A DNA stretch of 64,000 bases, from NCBI RefSeq assembly GCF_007567505.1, contig NZ_CP041783.1, forward strand, positions 2,418,001-2,482,000. Direction: 5' to 3'. The notes beneath the pieces are model-generated. The model ran no database searches and was not told where the DNA came from. It was given only the letters and a program-made list of their open reading frames with translations. This stretch comes from Shewanella donghaensis. Lineage in GTDB: Bacteria > Pseudomonadota > Gammaproteobacteria > Enterobacterales > Shewanellaceae. Below are positions 17,106-25,239 of this stretch, piece after piece (the stretch's first letter is position 1; every line of letters begins with the position of its first letter). The position numbers and the translations under genes are program-made.

Positions 17106-19628
17106 ATGTCTCAAAGAACACTCACTTCGTTAGCAGTATTACCTCTTACATTAGCGTTAACAGCGTGCGGCGGCGGTAGTGATGAATCAACGCCAACTCC
17201 TCAGAACCAATTACCACAAATAACCCCTATCGAAGCGCTAACAATTAAAGAAGGCTTATCACTAGAGATCAACGCTAATGCTACAGATAGCGATGGCAGT
17301 ATCGCCAGCTATCAATGGCAGCAAACTGCGGGGGTTGAAGTGCAAATAAGTGGTTCAGATACCGCCAATATCAGCTTAACCATTCCCAGTATAGATGAAA
17401 ATCAAACGGTGACATTTAAGCTCACAGTTACAGACAATGAAGGCGCTACAGCATCGACGTTAGTTGATGTGCAACTGCTCAACAATTTAGCGCCAACCGT
17501 GAGTATTGAACCGCTCACTCAACTAGATGAAGATAAGACTTACACTGTCACCGCGACAGTCGCTGATGAAGATGGTGATATCGCTGCAACACAGTGGCAG
17601 CAAATCTCAGGCAGCACGGCAGTACTTTCTGGTCAAATGAGCGACACGCTAACGATAACAATGCCTAAGGTGACTCAAACTGAAGCCGGGCAGCTTAAAT
17701 TTGTTGCCACCGATGACAGTGGTGAAACCACTGAGTTACTGCTTGATTTCACACTTAACAACACCCATCACAGTATCGAGCTCTCAGGTAATGCTAACAA
17801 TAATGGCGCAATCGTTAGCGATACCGATATTACATTAACCCTTAATGAGCAGAGTTTTGTCACCACAACTGATGCCAATGGCAATTATCTTCTACCTGTT
17901 GATGTCGATATATTACAACAACAAGGTTCCTATAAATTAAGCGCAGATGTGGCTCAAAATCCACTTGTTCGCACAGGTCTTGTTGCTGAGTTACTGCAAA
18001 ATGTCACCCAAGCCGAGCCAACATCAAATAAAACGATAGTAAAGAAAGCCGCTTCGCTGCAACAGATGTCTGCAGCTAGTGGCAATATAAAAGCCGATCT
18101 CGACAGTTTAACCACTGCTGATTACCTGTATTTAATCACTCTTTTTGGCGATAGTGACTTTATTACTGATACTGGTGTTGATGCCACAGTACTCGCCGCG
18201 CATTATAAAAATATCGATACTGAGTTGCTGCTAGAAATAGCGACAGCATTGAGTTATGCGACAGATACTAATCAAACATTGCCAACCAGCAATGGTATGG
18301 TCGGAATGCAGCAGTATTTAAGTGATATTTATGCAGATGACACAGGTAAAGCGCTGTTTGACTCATTGTTAGATCAACAAAAGCAAAACACTGGCAATAA
18401 GGCGAATGACTTCTTAGCCAATGGTAAAACCTACTACGCGACTTTAGCTAGTGCGCCTGGCACTGTTAGATTAGGTCTGCCGTTTAACTTATCTTACACC
18501 TTTGCTGAAAATGGCCTTTTCACCCAACAGAGTCTTGACGAAATCACCACAGCGAGTTGGTCGATTGATGGCAGTGGCATTGTCGTTGACACCACATCTT
18601 GGTCAACTCAACTTCGGTCTGATTGGATAGAAGGGATCCCAGATCCAGCCAATTGTACCTACACACCAATAAGTAAGCGTTTTGAGATGATCAAAGGACG
18701 CTTTAAAGGTGTGCAACAAGCTGTCGAAATCTTTAAGCGCCATCGAGTGTGCGTAGATAGAGATAATGGCGTTGAGGTTGCCAACGAAATCATCGATGAA
18801 GAGATGTATTTCACTGCCTTTAATATCGATGACGTCGAAGTCTGGCAAGAGAAAGATCTACAAGGACAATCTATTGTCTTTGAACATTATTCCGAAACCG
18901 CACTAGCGTTAAACCGCCTGCAAAATAGCTTACCTGCAATGACTTATCAGTTCGATGATAATGGCAGCGGTTCGGTGTTGGAAGATAACGCTAATTTCAC
19001 TTGGGTTATCGATGCCGATGGCGTGCTAACAATGAGCTTTGCTGATTACAGCATTAGTTGGTTAAAACTGTTTGACGATCGCTCTGATCGTAAAGGTGGC
19101 GCATCGGTATTTGCCCTGTATGAAAAAGGCGAAGTCAATGTACAGTACACCAATATGGCGACGACACTATCAGCATCGAGCTGGCAAACCAGTGATTTGG
19201 TGGGTAATTGGGATCATGGTTTTAGCAGCAGCCAGCCCAAATATGATGTAATGGGTTACGGGATCAAATGGGAGCTGTTAGCCGACGGTAGCGCAAACTT
19301 AAAGGCAACCTCTGCCGATGGCAGCATTTTGTACAAAACAACGCCCCTGCATTGGTATATGGAGAACAACCAAGTGGTTCTATACCGTTCGCTTGAATGG
19401 TTAAATGGCAACCCAACCAGTAGTAATTGCGACCCACGAAGTGATAGTCATTGTTCCTATCGTCAGTACAGAAGTTGGCAGTTATTAGGTCAACATGGCA
19501 ATCGCTATTACGTGCTTGAGTCTCTCTATGACAATGGTAATCCTTGGCAAGATGGTCCATTAGCCTTAGAAGACATTCCAGTGCACCACCGTACTAATTT
19601 TTATCAGCCGTTCAAAAAAGGTCAATAG
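17106..19628 (+). CDS. large lipoprotein with PKD-like repeats
   Basis: 840 residues. The lipobox LTAC puts Cys at 21, followed by GGGSDES. Two consecutive PKD/cadherin-like modules follow: about 35-125 (DSDGSIASYQWQQTAG, FKLTVTDNEGATAS) and about 130-220 (DEDGDIAATQWQQISG, LKFVATDDSGETTE). A short carboxypeptidase-regulatory-like stretch with TTDANGNYLLPV comes next. The remaining 500 residues have no family I recognise and carry Cys pairs near the end. It is probably surface-exposed. Like the lipoprotein at 9955, it joins a GG-rich linker to a DANGNY-type module, but I see no extended similarity. Confidence 0.82.
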   Translation: MSQRTLTSLAVLPLTLALTACGGGSDESTPTPQNQLPQITPIEALTIKEGLSLEINANATDSDGSIASYQWQQTAGVEVQISGSDTANISLTIPSIDENQTVTFKLTVTDNEGATASTLVDVQLLNNLAPTVSIEPLTQLDEDKTYTVTATVADEDGDIAATQWQQISGSTAVLSGQMSDTLTITMPKVTQTEAGQLKFVATDDSGETTELLLDFTLNNTHHSIELSGNANNNGAIVSDTDITLTLNEQSFVTTTDANGNYLLPVDVDILQQQGSYKLSADVAQNPLVRTGLVAELLQNVTQAEPTSNKTIVKKAASLQQMSAASGNIKADLDSLTTADYLYLITLFGDSDFITDTGVDATVLAAHYKNIDTELLLEIATALSYATDTNQTLPTSNGMVGMQQYLSDIYADDTGKALFDSLLDQQKQNTGNKANDFLANGKTYYATLASAPGTVRLGLPFNLSYTFAENGLFTQQSLDEITTASWSIDGSGIVVDTTSWSTQLRSDWIEGIPDPANCTYTPISKRFEMIKGRFKGVQQAVEIFKRHRVCVDRDNGVEVANEIIDEEMYFTAFNIDDVEVWQEKDLQGQSIVFEHYSETALALNRLQNSLPAMTYQFDDNGSGSVLEDNANFTWVIDADGVLTMSFADYSISWLKLFDDRSDRKGGASVFALYEKGEVNVQYTNMATTLSASSWQTSDLVGNWDHGFSSSQPKYDVMGYGIKWELLADGSANLKATSADGSILYKTTPLHWYMENNQVVLYRSLEWLNGNPTSSNCDPRSDSHCSYRQYRSWQLLGQHGNRYYVLESLYDNGNPWQDGPLALEDIPVHHRTNFYQPFKKGQ

Positions 19629-19660
19629 TCACTTCATAGTGTTGATTCTTTATTAGATAT

Positions 19661-19690
19661 AAAAAAACCAGCCATTAGGCTGGTTTTTTG
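19661..19690 (+). terminator. intrinsic terminator after the PKD lipoprotein gene
   Basis: AAAAAACCAGC and GCTGGTTTTTT form an 11-bp stem with a short loop (about 19662-19689), ending in T residues 33 bp after the stop. Confidence 0.88.
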
Positions 19691-19704
19691 TTTTGTTAAA
19701 CAAA

Positions 19705-19876
19705 CAACTGCATTTCCAAACTTCGTTTGGATTAACCTCGTGGTTCACTCTATTTGAATTGAAGTCGATGCAACTGTGGTTTCCAAACTTCGTTTGGATT
19801 AACGTCGTGATTCATTCTATTTGAATTGAAGTCGGTGCAACTGTGATTTCCAAACTTCGTTTGGATTAAGATCGTG
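19705..19876. repeat. tandem repeat, about 2.6 copies of a 66-67 bp unit
   Basis: Units begin with CAACTG at 19705, 19771 and 19838. Each contains TTTCCAAACTTCGTTTGG, itself a small palindrome (TCCAAAC/GTTTGGA), then ATTAA, TCGTG and TCTATTTGAATTGAAG. Copies differ at only a few positions, pointing to recent duplication. The third copy runs straight into the inverted-repeat element that begins at 19872, so the unit may be a duplicated end of that element. Confidence 0.85.
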
Positions 19877-20447
19877 GGTTGTCCACCCACACCCGACCAA
19901 AAGGGTATCAACAGCAATACCCTCTTGGAACACCCCGCTGCCCCAACGAAAAATGCTGAAAAACGCATGTTTTCAACGGGGTACGATCCAGCTTTTAACT
20001 TCGTTTGTAGGCTGCTTCGGTAATCTTCAAAAATCACTAACGCTTACGATGGGGCGTCCCTTCCCCTCGAAAGCTAGCTGGCCATCCATGGCCAGACTCA
20101 CGCAATTTTTTTGCTTACCTCAATTCAAATGGAACATTCAAATAAGTGCCAAAGAGAAAAGATTTAATCTCAACACCTACTTTTATGGCTTTAAACTCAA
20201 AAATAACAAGCGAACCTGCAGGCACAATAGACTCCGTTGGAAGTGCCGAATGCGGTGAGCTAATTTGCGTGATGGAGGCAGGACGCCGACATAGCCTCAG
20301 TTGAGCCATGGATGGCGAATCTGAGGCGATAGCAAATTCGCTCATTTAGCATGAGGTTCAACACTTCGCCGGAGCGGCACAGGGAGATGCAAGAGGGGGA
20401 TTGCTGTTGATTCCCTTCTTGCTCGGGTGTGGGTGGAAAACCCACGA
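19872..20447. mobile_element. MITE-like element with long terminal inverted repeats, no transposase
   Basis: About 576 bp. The left end TCGTGGGTTGTCCACCCACA matches the reverse complement of the right end, TCGTGGGTTTTCCACCCACA, and the match continues through CCCGA, AGGG and ATCAACAGCAAT for about 50 bp, more loosely to about 75 bp. Internal arms are also inverted: GCCATCCATGGC at 20081-20092 with its exact complement at 20305-20316, and CACGCAA at 20099 with TTGCGTG near 20265. The whole unit could fold as a nested hairpin. It carries no convincing gene. I see no clean target-site duplication. Confidence 0.72.
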
Positions 20448-20628
20448 CTTTTTAACCACAAACTATATCAATTTGAATAGATGATAATTCAACCAAAAAC
20501 CTCGATAGCATCAATTAATAATATCGTGTAAGTTTATAAATTAAATATAGAAAATATCAAAAATTGGCTTGGGAATATTTTCGGTTACTTAGAGTCCACT
20601 AATTTCTTAATCAATGTTAGGTGTCATT

Positions 20629-21117
20629 ATGGATTGGAAGATCGTATTAGCGGTAGCAGGTTGGGCGTTAGCCATCATTCAATTTATTTTTTCTCACATA
20701 GAAATTAAAAATAAAAATGAGGCAGATTTACTAGAAAAGACTTTGAGTTACTTTGGCAAAGGCGCCCAACAAAGAGCTATTGGAATTAGCCTCATTGAAG
20801 GAATTTGGGTCAAGCAAAAAAAGAATCTTGATATAATATTGCCTGTTTTAATTACGCAAGCATTCTTCCTGCTAACAACAACTGAGAACCCAGACTCTGA
20901 GGAGAGAAATCTCATTAGAATACTATTCCTAATAGAAAAATGTTTTCCATATGCAACGAATAAAGAAGCAGAAAATGCCGAAATATCAGAAGCTTTATTA
21001 AGTGCTTCACAAGTAGTAACAGGAGTTAATCTAAGTAATTCCACACTTAAGCTTTGGTTTGCCAAGTTCAATTCAGGAGATACTGAAATGTGGGATGCTG
21101 AAGTTGAAAATACCTAA
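20629..21117 (+). CDS. N-terminally membrane-anchored protein of unknown function
   Basis: 162 residues from the ATG at 20629, chosen because AGGTG lies 7 bp upstream; an in-frame ATG at 20614 is possible. The N-terminus (WKIVLAVAGWALAIIQFIFS) is a single membrane segment or uncleaved signal. The remainder looks helical and cytoplasmic (KNEADLLEKTLSYFGKGAQ; SEERNLIRILFLIEKCFP) with no known motif. It is 98 bp upstream of a NucS-like nuclease gene and in the same direction. The pair lies between a mobile-looking element and the lysS terminator, as expected of an accessory cassette. Confidence 0.68.
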   Translation: MDWKIVLAVAGWALAIIQFIFSHIEIKNKNEADLLEKTLSYFGKGAQQRAIGISLIEGIWVKQKKNLDIILPVLITQAFFLLTTTENPDSEERNLIRILFLIEKCFPYATNKEAENAEISEALLSASQVVTGVNLSNSTLKLWFAKFNSGDTEMWDAEVENT

Positions 21118-21118
21118 T

Positions 21119-21158
21119 ATGCCTTAATGCCTTAATGCCTTAATGCCTTAATGCCTCA
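21119..21158. repeat. 8-bp microsatellite, five copies
   Basis: ATGCCTTA repeated four times (21119-21150) plus ATGCCTCA, starting one base after the stop of the upstream gene and 57 bp before the ATG of the nuclease gene. It lies in the presumed leader of the nuclease gene, where a change in copy number could alter spacing or RNA structure. Confidence 0.9.
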
Positions 21159-21215
21159 CAATTTTAGTCAAGCGACTCTCCAATTTCGGAGAAGTACACA
21201 AACAAGGAGGTCTAA

Positions 21216-21935
21216 ATGCAATCGAAAAATTATAGAGATTGGCTGTTAGCGCAAAATTACCATGACGGAACAGTCACCGCTCAAATGCATAGAGCAGGAA
21301 GGGTCGAAGAACATTATGGAGAACTGGACGGTTTATATAAAAGTGATCGCTTAGAAAGCCTTATTTCTGAGCTAACTTACACAACTCAAGACAGAAGAAA
21401 TAACAGGCCAAACCAAACAAAAATCCCATTCGATGGTAATGCCTATAATAATTTAGCTTCATATAGAGATGCTGTTCGACGCTATAGAAGGTTTCTGGAA
21501 GATAGCTCAGAAGATCCTATTTTGGAGGCTGCTGAAATTGAACATATTCCTGAGCCTGAGAATAATATAACTATAGGGCTTGAAAGAGATATGCAAGTGG
21601 CTATTCGTCAGAATATTAATCAAGTAGAACAAGGGTTGAAAATTACTGATGGAGGGCGGGAACGATCCGTAGAAACAGGATTTATTGACATTACGGCTGA
21701 AGATAGAAATAGAACACCTGTCGTTATTGAATTAAAAACTGGAGTTGCAGGACAACGAGCAGTAGCTCAAATATTAAGCTATATAGGGAGTGTTATGGAT
21801 GAAGAAAACCGAGATGATATCCGCGGAATCCTAGTTGCATCAGAGTTTGACAAAAAGGCCCGAGCAGCAGCAAAAGTAATTCCGTCACTGACTCTAATGA
21901 GATACCTGTATTCTTTTAAATTTTGCCCTGAATAG
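21216..21935 (+). CDS. NucS-like PD-(D/E)XK endonuclease domain protein
   Basis: 239 residues with a strong AGGAGG ribosome site. The C-terminal 120 residues resemble the nuclease domain of NucS/EndoMS (DUF91): LERDMQVAIRQNINQVEQGL, then FID with Asp158, then VVIELKTG with Glu172 and Lys174, then AVAQILSYIGSV. This spacing is that of the PD-(D/E)XK active site. The N-terminal 110 residues (NYRDWLLAQNYHDGTVTAQM; YRDAVRRYRRFLED) are helical, of unknown type, and unlike the NucS N-terminal domain. It may cut DNA as a repair or defence enzyme; the target is unknown. Confidence 0.8.
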   Translation: MQSKNYRDWLLAQNYHDGTVTAQMHRAGRVEEHYGELDGLYKSDRLESLISELTYTTQDRRNNRPNQTKIPFDGNAYNNLASYRDAVRRYRRFLEDSSEDPILEAAEIEHIPEPENNITIGLERDMQVAIRQNINQVEQGLKITDGGRERSVETGFIDITAEDRNRTPVVIELKTGVAGQRAVAQILSYIGSVMDEENRDDIRGILVASEFDKKARAAAKVIPSLTLMRYLYSFKFCPE

Positions 21936-21975
21936 AACAAGAAATTAATACCATCAATATCTAACCATCACCCAT

Positions 21976-22013
21976 AAAAAAACCAGCCACTTTTCCAAGT
22001 AGGCTGGTTTTTT
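21976..22013. terminator. bidirectional intrinsic terminator between the nuclease gene and lysS
   Basis: AAAAAACCAGCC at 21977-21988 and GGCTGGTTTTTT at 22002-22013 form a 12-bp stem with a 13-base loop. The A and T flanks let it serve both the rightward nuclease gene and leftward lysS. Confidence 0.9.
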
Positions 22014-22048
22014 AATCGTGATTATTAAGCCAACGGCTTAATCAACAA

Positions 22049-23551
22049 TTACGCTTCTGGGCGCATCGCTGGGAACAAGATCACGTCACGAATAGTGTGA
22101 GTGTTAGTGAACAACATCACTAAACGATCGATACCAATACCTTGACCTGCAGTTGGTGGTAAACCGTGCTCTAGTGCGCGGATATAATCGGCATCGTAGA
22201 ACATTGCTTCATCATCACCCGCATCTTTAGCATCAACTTGTGCTTTGAAACGGCTGTCTTGATCTTCTGCATCGTTAAGCTCAGAGAAACCGTTAGCCAC
22301 TTCACGGCCGCCGATGAAGAACTCGAAACGGTCGGTGATGAAATGGTTTTCATCGTTACGACGTGCAAGTGGTGAAATGTCAGCTGGGTAACCAGTAATG
22401 AACGTAGGTTGCATTAACTGAGTTTCAGCGGTTTCACCAAAGATTTCTTCAAGTAGTTGACCACAAGTCCAGAACTTCTCGATAGTCATGCCAAGGCTCT
22501 TAGCCAAGTCACGCATAAACTCAACGTCTTTAACTTCTTCATAAGTCATAGACTGAATAGTTGCGTTGTCTGGGTTGTATTTTTTGATAGCGTCTAACAT
22601 GCTTAAACGTGCATATGGACCACCAAAATCAACTGTATGCTCACCGTATGGAAGCGCTGTAGAACCACAAAGCTCAGTGGCAATTGAACTTAGCATTTCT
22701 TCAGTAAGATCCATTAAATCTTTGTAGTCAGCATAAGCCATATAGAATTCCATCATGGTGAATTCTGGGTTATGACGTGGAGACAAACCTTCGTTACGGA
22801 AGTTACGGTTTACTTCAAATACACGCTCAAAACCACCAACTACTAAACGCTTAAGGTATAGCTCAGGTGCGATACGTAAGTACATCGCCATATCAAGTGC
22901 ATTATGGTGAGTTTCAAACGGACGCGCGGTAGCGCCACCAGGGATGCTGTGCATCATTGGGGTTTCAACTTCCATGAACTCTTTTTTGATCATGAAGTTA
23001 CGGATAGCTGAAACTACTTTTGAACGCATAATAAATGCATTACGTGACTCTTCGTTAACGATAAGATCAACATAACGTTGACGGTAACGGGTTTCTTGAT
23101 CTGATAGACCGTGGAACTTTTCAGGCAGTGGACGCAATGCTTTAGTGAGCAATTGGTACTGCTCCATGTTCACGTATAAGTCGCCTTTACCAGAAAGGTG
23201 CAGCTTACCCGTTACACCAATGATGTCACCGATGTCTAAACCTTGGAAAGTCGCTTTAAGGTCTTTTTGAACATCTTTACCTGCGTAAGCTTGAATGCGA
23301 CCAGATACATCTTGGATAACCAAGAATGGGCCACGTTTAGCCATTACACGGCCAGCGATTGAACGGTTAACGTCCATGCCTTCAAGCTCTTCTTTGGTGA
23401 AGTGACCGTATTCAGCTTGAATATCGGCAGCTTTATGTTTGCGATCGAAGTTATTTGGGTGACCATTTGCAGGGCAGTTTTCGCGGATGTGATCTAGTTT
23501 CGCGCGACGTTCTGCAATTAACTTGTTTTCGTCTTGGGTTTGTTCAGTCAT
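22049..23551 (-). CDS. lysS: lysyl-tRNA synthetase, class II
   Basis: 500 residues, close to the E. coli enzyme. It charges tRNA-Lys in the cytoplasm. An OB-fold anticodon-binding domain (about 60-155, [20 protein letters not shown]) is followed by the class II core: motif 1 near YRQRYVDLI, motif 2 with [20 protein letters not shown], and motif 3 with [19 protein letters not shown] near the end. It lies 19 bp downstream of prfB on the same strand, the conserved prfB-lysS operon arrangement. Confidence 0.98.
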   Translation of the reverse strand: MTEQTQDENKLIAERRAKLDHIRENCPANGHPNNFDRKHKAADIQAEYGHFTKEELEGMDVNRSIAGRVMAKRGPFLVIQDVSGRIQAYAGKDVQKDLKATFQGLDIGDIIGVTGKLHLSGKGDLYVNMEQYQLLTKALRPLPEKFHGLSDQETRYRQRYVDLIVNEESRNAFIMRSKVVSAIRNFMIKKEFMEVETPMMHSIPGGATARPFETHHNALDMAMYLRIAPELYLKRLVVGGFERVFEVNRNFRNEGLSPRHNPEFTMMEFYMAYADYKDLMDLTEEMLSSIATELCGSTALPYGEHTVDFGGPYARLSMLDAIKKYNPDNATIQSMTYEEVKDVEFMRDLAKSLGMTIEKFWTCGQLLEEIFGETAETQLMQPTFITGYPADISPLARRNDENHFITDRFEFFIGGREVANGFSELNDAEDQDSRFKAQVDAKDAGDDEAMFYDADYIRALEHGLPPTAGQGIGIDRLVMLFTNTHTIRDVILFPAMRPEA

Positions 23552-23570
23552 CTTCTTCTCTCGTTAAACG

Positions 23571-24669
23571 TTAAAGGCCAGATTTAAGGCTAGCTTCAAT
23601 AAACTTGTCCAAATCGCCATCTAGGACGCTTTGGGTATTTCGGTTTTCAACACCGGTACGTAAATCTTTAATACGGGCATCATCAAGCACATAAGAACGG
23701 ATTTGGCTGCCCCAACCAATATCTGATTTGGCATCTTCCGCGGCTTGTTTATCAGCATTCTGTTTGAGCATTTCTAACTCGTACAGTTTCGCTTTTAATT
23801 GTTTCATGGCAGCGTCACGGTTCTTATGTTGCGAACGGTCATTTTGACACTGCACCACAGTATTGGTTGGCACATGGGTAATACGTATCGCTGATTCAGT
23901 TTTGTTGACGTGCTGTCCACCTGCACCTGAGGCGCGGTAGGTATCAATACGTAAATCAGAAGGATTGATATCAATCTCAATTGAATCATCAAGTTCTGGA
24001 TAAACAAACACAGAACAGAACGAAGTATGACGCTTACCCGATGAATCAAATGGCGATTTACGCACTAAACGATGTACGCCAGTTTCAGTTCGTAATGAAC
24101 CAAAGGCATATTCGCCATTAAACTTAATGGTCGCACCTTTAATACCAGCAACATCACCGTCAGTCACTTCAATTAATTCAGGTTTGTAATCATGGGCATC
24201 ACCCCAACGTAAATACATCCGCAGTACCATATTGGCCCAATCTTGCGCCTCGGTGCCACCTGATCCTGATTGAATATCTAAATAGCAGTTTGCTGCATCA
24301 TGAGGGCCTGAGAACATACGGCGGAATTCAAGTTCTTCCAAACGTTTCTCAAGATCATCTAATTCAGTGCTAGCATCGTTAAAGGTTTCTTCATCTTCTT
24401 CTTCGATGGCAAGTTCTACCAGTCCTTCAATATCTTCAAGGCCGCTGTCCATATCATCAATAGTTTTCACTACGGTTTCTAAGGCGCTGCGCTCTTTACC
24501 TAAGGCTTGAGCATTGTCTGGATCGTTCCATACTTCTGCACTTTCAAGCTCTCTGGTGACTTCTTCTAAACGCTCATGTTTTGCAGCGTAGTCAAAGATA
24601 CCCCCGAAGAAGATCGGTGCGGTCAGCGAGTTCCTTGATTTTGAATTTAACTGGATTTACTTCAAACAT
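23571..24669 (-). CDS. prfB: peptide chain release factor 2, with +1 programmed frameshift
   Basis: Release factor for UGA and UAA codons. The first frame starts at 24669 ([20 protein letters not shown]) and meets TGA at 24594-24592 as codon 26. The slippery CTT TGA C lies there, with GGGGG a few bases upstream as the internal Shine-Dalgarno. A +1 shift continues into [12 protein letters not shown] and gives a 365-residue protein, exactly the E. coli length. GGQ is in [15 protein letters not shown], and the stop-codon recognition SPF is in [16 protein letters not shown]. Synthesis is therefore autoregulated by the level of RF2. The continuous part of the second frame alone would look like a truncated gene starting near 24470. 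Confidence 0.97.
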
Positions 24670-24999
24670 GAATTTTCTACTTAAATTAGCGGCAAACAAT
24701 ACAATTAACCGCGCATTTTACCCCATGAGGGCAACTAAACCTAGAGTTCAAGGTCGATTATTAACAAACATTAGTATTTTAATTGATAACAAAAAAAAAT
24801 CCTCGAATATCCATAGTGATGGATAAGATGCTATCCCTTTTAAGTTCACTCTTAATGAGTCAACGCTCGCTAGCCAAGCTTAGAATTAATAGCCCTAGAC
24901 GACAATGGCATTTTAGTGAGGGTTTATTCGTGGGACTAATGCGGCTTGGTCACAATAGACAGGTACTATTTTCAGATAAACCTTAACAGGAATCTCGAG

Positions 25000-25095
25000 A
25001 TGAATGATGAAGTCAATACTCAGATAGATACTGATATAGATAGTTATATAGGTAGTGAAATAAATAGTGAAATAGATATTGGCCTTAAAGATTGA
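25000..25095 (+). CDS. possible 31-residue small protein
   Basis: A short frame starting MNDEVNTQIDTDIDSYIG and ending IDIGLKD, with AGGAA about 9 bp upstream. It is very acidic and shows repeated xIDxxI/xExN units that could form an amphipathic helix. The underlying DNA is low-complexity, so the pattern may simply reflect repeat DNA. No family is recognised. Confidence 0.2.
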   Translation: MNDEVNTQIDTDIDSYIGSEINSEIDIGLKD

Positions 25096-25111
25096 GCAGC
25101 TTGTTTGTCAC

Positions 25112-25145
25112 TCAAAACAAAAATGAACCGCAAGCGATTCATTTT
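25112..25145 (-). terminator. intrinsic terminator of the chemoreceptor gene
   Basis: AAAATGAA at 25120-25127 pairs with TTCATTTT at 25138-25145, with an inner CGC/GCG pairing. On the minus strand a run of T residues follows. It is about 95 bp after the stop at 25240. Confidence 0.65.
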
Positions 25146-25239
25146 ATATTTTAGCAAAAGGTTTGATCGAAAAGCCTTAATCGAAACAGCTTGATTAAAT
25201 AACTTCAATCGAACTAATTTAACCATTGTAGAAGGAACA

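Larger units (their letters stand above)
24670..25239. other. intergenic region without a clear gene
   Basis: 570 bp between prfB and the chemoreceptor gene. It holds the prfB promoter, a possible 31-codon reading frame at 25000-25095 and a hairpin at 25120-25145. Bases 25015-25080 are low-complexity, built from ATAGATA/AGTGAAATA-like units. I see no RNA gene here. Confidence 0.5.

Noticed and set aside
19705..19876. Possible CRISPR array
   Set aside because: The whole 66-67 bp unit repeats, including what would be the spacer, and there are under three copies and no cas genes.
19953..20445. Reading frames of 61-101 codons inside the inverted-repeat element
   Set aside because: They lie on both strands, overlap the inverted repeats, and lack ribosome sites, known motifs and a sensible composition.
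23571..24470. prfB as a truncated or damaged gene
   Set aside because: The apparent early end is the programmed +1 frameshift site; the joined protein is full length.
24783..24986. 67-codon rightward frame between prfB and the chemoreceptor gene
   Set aside because: No ribosome site or recognisable domain; composition is like noncoding AT-rich DNA.
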